Source: Aquiluna sp.
GTDB taxonomy: Bacteria > Actinomycetota > Actinomycetes > Actinomycetales > Microbacteriaceae
Length of the DNA: 47,538 nt
Assembly: GCA_029241985.1 (NCBI GenBank)
Contig: JAQWUU010000055.1
Coordinates: 1-47,538, forward strand
Direction: 5' to 3'
In this document: one piece after another, positions 43,214 through 47,538 of the stretch
Layout of the letters: each line of letters starts with the position of its first letter
Position numbering within the stretch: position 1 is the first letter of the stretch
Translations under genes and position numbers: made by a program
The notes under the pieces: model-generated
The model's database searches: none
What the model was told of the DNA's origin: nothing
The model's input: the letters and a program-made list of their open reading frames with translations, nothing else

Positions 43214-43624
43214 GTGGACATTAGCGAAGACACACCATTATTTCTCATCTCAGTTGCCGCGGAACTATGCGGAATGCACCCGCAAACTCTTCGGCAGTAT
43301 GACCGCATGGGGCTAGTGAGCCCAACTAGAACCATGGGAAAATCCCGCCGCTACACGATGCAGGACGTCATCAAACTGCGCGAAGTTTCAAAACTGAGCG
43401 CCGAGGGAGTATCGCTCGAAGGAATCAAAAGAGTCCTCGAGTTAGTGAATGAAAATGCAGAGCTTTCAACCCGAGTCAGAGACCTAGAACGTGAGCTTGC
43501 AAATCAGGTCATGAGCCAGCCAGGAAACCGAGTGTTTGCCGCTGGCGACCAAGGAGTTATAAGGCTGAACCCAGGTCAGCGCCCAGAGCGCTCCGGTTCA
43601 GTTGTGCTCTGGAGGAGACGCTAA
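43214..43624 (+). CDS. hspR: Heat-shock repressor HspR (MerR family)
   Basis: A 136-residue MerR-type regulator: ISVAAELCGMHPQTLRQYDRMGLVSPTRT is the winged helix-turn-helix, followed by a coiled coil (LVNENAELSTRVRDLERELANQ). HspR represses the dnaK operon by binding HAIR sites, often with DnaK as co-repressor; both operators are present upstream. Start is GTG at 43214, with GGAGG five bases before it. The operon ends here. Confidence 0.95.
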   Translation: MDISEDTPLFLISVAAELCGMHPQTLRQYDRMGLVSPTRTMGKSRRYTMQDVIKLREVSKLSAEGVSLEGIKRVLELVNENAELSTRVRDLERELANQVMSQPGNRVFAAGDQGVIRLNPGQRPERSGSVVLWRRR

Positions 43625-43644
43625 ATCGGAAAAAGCAGACTGGC

Positions 43645-44424
43645 TTAGCTGGAAATTTCAATTACAACGGGAACATGGTCACTAGGCAGCTCTCCTTTGC
43701 GTTCCACGCGCTCAATCGAGGCACTTCTAACTCGATCGGTTAGGGACTCTGAGGTGAGCATAAAGTCGATGCGCATCCCGTTGTTCTTAGGAAAGCAGAG
43801 ATCCTTATAGTCCCAGTAGGTGTATTCACCAGGGACCAATTCTCGAAGCTTGTCGGTTAGGCCAATCTGCTCAAATGCCTCAAACGCTTCACGTTCAGGG
43901 GGCGACACGTGTGTCTCAAACATGCTCAGGTCATAAACGTCAGTGTCAAGCGGGGCAACGTTGAAATCCCCAACCAGCGCTATCTCTAAGCCGGGATCCA
44001 TTTCGAGTTGTTCGGCGGTAGTGGCAGCTAATCGGTCTAAAAACTCGAGCTTGTATTGCATATGGGGCTCATCGAGCCCTCTGCCGTGTGGAACATAAAG
44101 CGACCACACTCTCACCCCATTGAAAGTTGCACCAAGTGCCCTGGCCTCCTGCACGTCTTTGAATTCGGGTTGTTGGTCAAAGCTTGTTTCGATGTCTGTA
44201 GCCTCGAGGTGTTCCTTATAGGCAAAGGCAACGCCGTTCCATTGGTTTAGGCCGTGAGAAATGATTTTGTAGCCAATAGCTTCGAATGCCTCCACTGGAA
44301 ATTGCTCTGGCTTGCATTTGATTTCCTGCATTGCAAGGACGTCGACATTTGTTCTTTGCAAAAACGCGGTGACGCGTTCCTGCCTCGCTCTAACCGAGTT
44401 CACGTTCCAGGTTGCTATTTGCAT
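43645..44424 (-). CDS. xth: Exodeoxyribonuclease III
   Basis: A 259-residue AP endonuclease/exonuclease of the ExoIII family. Opening MQIATWNVNSVRARQERV, then VLAMQEIKCK, LYVPHGRG, LVGDFNVAPLDTDVYD and the terminal SDHVPVVIEI cover the metal-binding and catalytic Asn, Glu, Asp and His residues. It repairs abasic sites. Its ATG is only 15 bp from the divergent pyrE ATG; TAGAGT lies six bases upstream, indicating a leaderless transcript. Confidence 0.95.
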   Translation of the reverse strand: MQIATWNVNSVRARQERVTAFLQRTNVDVLAMQEIKCKPEQFPVEAFEAIGYKIISHGLNQWNGVAFAYKEHLEATDIETSFDQQPEFKDVQEARALGATFNGVRVWSLYVPHGRGLDEPHMQYKLEFLDRLAATTAEQLEMDPGLEIALVGDFNVAPLDTDVYDLSMFETHVSPPEREAFEAFEQIGLTDKLRELVPGEYTYWDYKDLCFPKNNGMRIDFMLTSESLTDRVRSASIERVERKGELPSDHVPVVIEISS

Positions 44425-44439
44425 CTCTAAACTCTAACT
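44425..44439. promoter_or_regulatory. 15-bp bidirectional promoter core between xth and pyrE
   Basis: The whole gap between the two start codons is 15 bp. Rightward, TAAACT (44428-44433) ends six bases before the pyrE ATG; leftward, TAGAGT (44436-44431) ends six bases before the xth ATG. The two -10 hexamers overlap by three bases and are placed symmetrically. No room exists for ribosome-binding sites, so both transcripts should start at their initiation codons. The -35 elements would lie inside the opposite gene and are not obvious. Confidence 0.65.
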
Positions 44440-44991
44440 ATGACCTTTGAATCCATTCACAAACCACGACTGGTTGAACTCATAAAGCAGCTGGCCGTTG
44501 TTCACGGCAAAGTGACGCTCTCTTCTGGCCTAGAAGCCGACTACTACGTAGATCTCAGGCGGGCGACGCTGCACCATGAAGCCGCCCCTTTGATTGGCAA
44601 GGTCATGCTTGAGCTTTTGGCCAGTCATAATTTGGGCAAGATCGATTCGGTTGGCGGCCTAACAATGGGTGCTGATCCGGTCGCAACAGCCATGCTGCAC
44701 CAGTCAAGCCTTCCGCTAGATGCCTTTGTTGTTAGGAAGCAAGCCAAGGCCCACGGCATGGCCAGGCAAGTTGAAGGACCAAGCGTTGAGGGCAAGAGGG
44801 TAATTGTTTTAGAGGACACCTCAACTACCGGAGGTTCGCCACTGACTGCCGCTGAGGCGCTTGTTAGTGCTGGAGCGACTGTTGTTGCAGTGGCGACAGT
44901 TGTGGATCGCGACACCGGAGCTAGGCAGGCAATTGAAGCTGCGGGGTATCCTTATCTAACGGCGATCACACTAGGTGATCTCGGTCTCTAG
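44440..44991 (+). CDS. pyrE: Orotate phosphoribosyltransferase
   Basis: A 183-residue enzyme that joins orotate to PRPP in pyrimidine synthesis. The PRPP-binding motif VIVLEDTSTTGGSPL is intact; SGLEADYYVDLRRATLH and RKQAKAHGMARQVEGP are typical of PyrE. Length is normal for Actinobacteria. Probably leaderless. An MFS gene follows and is likely cotranscribed. Confidence 0.95.
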   Translation: MTFESIHKPRLVELIKQLAVVHGKVTLSSGLEADYYVDLRRATLHHEAAPLIGKVMLELLASHNLGKIDSVGGLTMGADPVATAMLHQSSLPLDAFVVRKQAKAHGMARQVEGPSVEGKRVIVLEDTSTTGGSPLTAAEALVSAGATVVAVATVVDRDTGARQAIEAAGYPYLTAITLGDLGL

Positions 44992-45002
44992 AAGAGGTGA
45001 AA

Positions 45003-46250
45003 GTGCAGCGGAGAGTTGCGCCTTTTGTCCTAACCCAGATTTCTTCACTTTTCAGTGTTATTGCTGGTTCGATGGTGTTTATTGCCATTCCATGGATAGC
45101 GCTTGAAATCAGTGGTTCAGCAACAGCAGCCGGTTTAGTGGTTGCTCTAACCGCTATACCCGGGCTTATTGTGATCCCACTGGTTGGATCAGTAATCGAT
45201 AAATACGGCCGTAAGCGGGTAGCTGTCTGGGCAGAGCTAATAACAGGGACGCTCACGTTGCTGTTGCCGTTAGTCGCAGGACTCTGGGGATTGAGCCTGA
45301 TTGGCCTAATTATTCTTGCAACCCTGAAAAACGTGGTCGCTCCGGCTGGCCCAACAGCCAGAAAATCAATCGTCCCAGACGTTGCCGCGCCCGCGAACAT
45401 GACCCTTGATCGAGCAAACTCGATCCATGAGGCGGTGTTTGCAACTGGCTTTGCTATGGGGCCGGCGCTCGCAACGTTCTGCATCGCGCTTATTGGTTCT
45501 GCAGAGACATTCATCGTTGTCGCAGCCTTCGCGCTCGCAAGCGGCGCGGTCGCCTCACTTGTGAAGGTTGTTGAACAACATGAGCCCAACGACGAAACCG
45601 AAAAAGAACCTTTCCATCGCTATGCGATGCAGGGATTCAAGGTTCTATTCGCCACCCCTTCAGTGTTGGTGATGATGTCGGCAGTTGTCATCTTGGCAGT
45701 TGTTTATCTACCAACCGAAATGGTGGTTTTGCCCAGTTACTACAACTCACTTGGTGATCCTGAGGGCCTCGGGCTACTTATCTCGGCCATGGCGGCGGCT
45801 TCAATTTTTGGTGCACTGTTTTTTGAACAGATCCATCGTTATCTTTCTTATTCAACGATTTTGCGGATCGGAATCATAGGTGTTCCAGCAGCAATGATTC
45901 CGATGAGTCAGCTTCCGGCACAGTGGGCGATGCTGGTTGGTGCCCTGGTGCTGGGTCTTGCTTGGGGTCCATTATTGCCGCTTCTCAACACTGTGATTCA
46001 GCGCAAAATCCCTGCGAATAAGCGTGGCCGGGTTTTTGCACTCGAGATGGCAATTTGGAACGCCGGGCCATTGATTTCGATGGTTGCAGTTGGTGCTGCC
46101 GTTGACGGTATTGGCGTGAAGCCTACCTACACCGCGTTGGCGCTCGCGGTCATGACTGCAGGATTGATTGTTTCTTTCAACAAGCACATAAAGGCGCTGA
46201 ACGAAAAGGGAGTCACTTCTCCACAGGAAGATATAGATCTCAAGAGCTGA
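45003..46250 (+). CDS. MFS transporter
   Basis: A 415-residue, twelve-helix major facilitator. IPLVGSVIDKYGRKRVAVW is the cytosolic loop 2-3 motif of the MFS; the layout (short N terminus, broken loop at about 195-210) resembles the MFS_3/enterobactin-exporter-like subgroup. Cargo unknown. GTG 45003 is preferred to the GTG at 44997 because GAGGTGA lies just upstream at proper spacing. Twelve bases after pyrE. Confidence 0.85.
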   Translation: MQRRVAPFVLTQISSLFSVIAGSMVFIAIPWIALEISGSATAAGLVVALTAIPGLIVIPLVGSVIDKYGRKRVAVWAELITGTLTLLLPLVAGLWGLSLIGLIILATLKNVVAPAGPTARKSIVPDVAAPANMTLDRANSIHEAVFATGFAMGPALATFCIALIGSAETFIVVAAFALASGAVASLVKVVEQHEPNDETEKEPFHRYAMQGFKVLFATPSVLVMMSAVVILAVVYLPTEMVVLPSYYNSLGDPEGLGLLISAMAAASIFGALFFEQIHRYLSYSTILRIGIIGVPAAMIPMSQLPAQWAMLVGALVLGLAWGPLLPLLNTVIQRKIPANKRGRVFALEMAIWNAGPLISMVAVGAAVDGIGVKPTYTALALAVMTAGLIVSFNKHIKALNEKGVTSPQEDIDLKS

Positions 46251-46330
46251 TAGTTGATCTGCATCAGAATGCAGGCATGGCGTTTACTAAGAACAAAGAA
46301 TCAGATAATCCGTGAACTGGTAATCAGGGT

Positions 46331-47101
46331 CTAAATGAGATCCGCTACCGAGTCCATAACCTCGGTTGGCCTGAAGGGATACTTGGCAATTTCGGCATCG
46401 TCGGAGATTCCGGTTCGAACCAGAATTGTGTGAAGGCCGGCTTCAATTCCTGCCACAACATCGGTGTCCATTCGGTCACCGATCATGGCTGTTGTTTCTG
46501 AGTGAGCACCTATTTTGCGCATGGCAGAGCGGAACATCATGGGGTTTGGCTTGCCAACGATGTAGGGGTCTTTACCGGTTGCCTTGGTTAGCAGCGCCGC
46601 CACCGAACCGGTTGCAAGTAGCACGCCATCGTTGCTCGGGCCTGTGGCATCCGGATTGGTGGCGATGAATTTTGATCCTGTGTTTATGAATCTGGCAGCT
46701 TTGGTGAGGCTGTCAAAGCTTAGGTTTCTAGTTTCACCAAGAACCACGTATTCGGGGTTGGACTCCGTGAGGACATAACCGATGTCGTGCATGGCTGAAA
46801 TCAAGCCATTTTCACCTATTACGTAGGCGGTGCTCTTGGGAGATTGGTGGTCTAAAAAGTCCGCTGTTGCCAACGCTGAGGTGTAGATCAGGTTTTCTGG
46901 GACGTTCAGTCCTCCCGCTTGGAGTTTGATTGCCAAGTCATGGGGCGTGTAGATGGAGTTATTGGTAAGCACCAGGTACTTGGTGCCTTCATTTGTCCAC
47001 TTGGTGATTAACTCTGGGGCACCTGGGATAGCCCTACCCTCGTGCCACAGCACTCCGTCCATGTCGGTAAGCCAGCTAGTAATTTCAGAACGGTCTCTCA
47101 T
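46331..47101 (-). CDS. HAD-IIA family sugar/nucleotide phosphatase (NagD-like)
   Basis: A 256-residue haloacid-dehalogenase-type hydrolase. The nucleophile motif is WLTDMDGVLWHEG, motif II is VLTNNS, and GDRMDTDVVAGIEAGLHTILV is the metal site, with the C2-type cap between (class IIA, like NagD and p-nitrophenylphosphatases). Substrate unknown. ATG 47101 is preferred: TAGGGT ends seven bases upstream on the minus strand. A longer frame extends further upstream but runs over the divergent gene. Confidence 0.88.
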   Translation of the reverse strand: MRDRSEITSWLTDMDGVLWHEGRAIPGAPELITKWTNEGTKYLVLTNNSIYTPHDLAIKLQAGGLNVPENLIYTSALATADFLDHQSPKSTAYVIGENGLISAMHDIGYVLTESNPEYVVLGETRNLSFDSLTKAARFINTGSKFIATNPDATGPSNDGVLLATGSVAALLTKATGKDPYIVGKPNPMMFRSAMRKIGAHSETTAMIGDRMDTDVVAGIEAGLHTILVRTGISDDAEIAKYPFRPTEVMDSVADLI

Positions 47102-47108
47102 ATCACTA

Positions 47109-47124
47109 ACCCTAGCTCTAGGCT
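47109..47124. promoter_or_regulatory. Divergent -10 elements between the HAD and TrmH-type genes
   Basis: Leftward TAGGGT (47114-47109) ends seven bases before the HAD ATG. Rightward TAGGCT (47119-47124) ends seven bases before the GTG at 47132. The start codons are 30 bp apart and neither has a ribosome-binding site, so both transcripts look leaderless. Confidence 0.5.
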
Positions 47125-47131
47125 TTAGCGC

Positions 47132-47538
47132 GTGAGCGAAGAAAATTCCACCGGAACCCATGAGCAGCCAACCTGGGGCGTAGGACCATGGCCTGGGCAG
47201 CTGCCAGATGCTTCACACCCAAATTATGAAAAATTTGATCTTGAGCTGTTACAAAACGGCGACACCAGAAACGTAGTCGATCAATACCGCTACTGGTCAA
47301 TGGCCGCGATAGTTGCAGACCTTGATACCAAACGTCACCCATATCACGTTGCAATCGAGAACTGGCAGCATGACCTAAACATCGGCTCGATCGTCAGAAC
47401 CGCAAACGCATTCCTCGCAAAAGAGGTCCACATCGTTGGTAATAAGCGCTGGAATCGCAGGGGCGCAATGGTCACTGACCGCTACCAGCATGTTAGACAT
47501 CTAGAAAGTGTCGACTTGCTTGTCGAGTGGGCAAAGAC
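47132..47538 (+). CDS. TrmH/SpoU-family RNA 2'-O-methyltransferase, 3' end missing
   Basis: I translated this from GTG 47132 to the right edge: 135 residues with no stop. The opening SEENSTGTHEQPTWGVGPWPGQ is polar; HVAIENWQHDLNIGSIVRTANAFL is SpoU motif 1 (N, R), and HIVGNKRWNRRGAMVTDRYQH follows. SpoU enzymes methylate ribose 2'-OH in tRNA or rRNA using a knotted SAM-binding fold; the knot (motifs 2 and 3) lies beyond the window. Target RNA unknown. Confidence 0.88.
   Translation, partial: MSEENSTGTHEQPTWGVGPWPGQLPDASHPNYEKFDLELLQNGDTRNVVDQYRYWSMAAIVADLDTKRHPYHVAIENWQHDLNIGSIVRTANAFLAKEVHIVGNKRWNRRGAMVTDRYQHVRHLESVDLLVEWAK

Noticed and set aside
44966-45589. 207-codon minus-strand frame over the MFS transporter
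   Set aside because: Antisense shadow of a clear twelve-helix transporter in operon with pyrE.
46259-46274. CTGCAT-CAGA-ATGCAG hairpin after the MFS gene
   Set aside because: Only six base pairs and no U tract; too weak to call a terminator.
46277-46315. Twelve-codon frame MAFTKNKESDNP in the MFS-HAD gap
   Set aside because: Too short, no good ribosome-binding site, no supporting context.
1-47538. CRISPR arrays, tRNA or rRNA genes, insertion sequences, prophage
   Set aside because: I read for spaced direct repeats, cloverleaf-type sequences and transposase motifs and saw none; the holin-family label on the gene at 21078-21503 does not mean phage.

Overview
The window looks like the replication-origin end of a streamlined actinobacterial chromosome, most likely Microbacteriaceae (freshwater Luna-type relatives such as Rhodoluna or Aquiluna are a good guess, but genus is inference). 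Reasons: the actinobacterial order dnaN-dnaA / rpmH-rnpA-yidD-yidC-jag-rsmG-parA-parB; the trxA-trxB-murJ-(small DUF6049-like)-NUDIX-cca block; HspR at the end of the dnaK operon with HAIR operators; a CopD-CtaG fusion; many GTG/TTG starts and overlapping stop/start codons; moderate GC; very short intergenic gaps. I see no tRNA, rRNA, insertion sequence, prophage or CRISPR.

Layout. 1-3090: dnaN (cut by the left edge), a 329-bp oriC with DnaA boxes and an AT-rich block, dnaA, and a second intergenic stretch with DnaA boxes and the rpmH promoter. 3091-7923: ribosome/membrane-insertion genes, then rsmG, parA and parB with two parS sites. 7920-14078 (minus strand): a Ddl-like ATP-grasp enzyme, an aminotransferase, thioredoxin and its reductase, the MurJ lipid II flippase, a tiny membrane protein in the DUF6049 slot, and a NUDIX hydrolase. 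14118-19634: cca, rpsF-ssb-rpsR-rplI behind a structured leader, a strong terminator, then a cluster of DnaA boxes in front of dnaB and two small membrane proteins. 19635-24951: purB, a YvlD-type membrane protein, and a three-gene 2-oxoacid dehydrogenase operon. 24957-28888: a metal-ABC transporter operon with a Fur-family repressor gene and a matching palindromic operator, followed by zinc-free versions of L28, L33 and S14. 28916-38322: an AlkX-type DNA glycosylase, HU, an ICMT-like methyltransferase, CopD-CtaG, a Pif1-like helicase, a membrane-anchored esterase, an MMPL transporter and dcd. 38336-47538: an Atg22-type MFS protein, dnaK-grpE-dnaJ-hspR, xth, pyrE, an MFS transporter, a HAD phosphatase and a TrmH-type methyltransferase cut by the right edge.

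How it fits together: most of the window is core replication, segregation, translation and stress machinery. I found no obviously novel multi-gene system. The most interesting signals are regulatory: four perfect, same-direction DnaA boxes upstream of dnaB 16 kb from oriC; a possible third parS inside purB; a Fur-type operator lying over the promoter of a leaderless metal-uptake operon whose binding protein has a manganese-like ligand set; a candidate S6:S18 leader that would hide the rpsF ribosome-binding site; and a recurring -10 hexamer six or seven bases before start codons, which implies widespread leaderless transcription, including divergent pairs that share one symmetrical -10 region. 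The 154-residue protein that replaces the much larger DUF6049 protein next to murJ is the best protein-level oddity.
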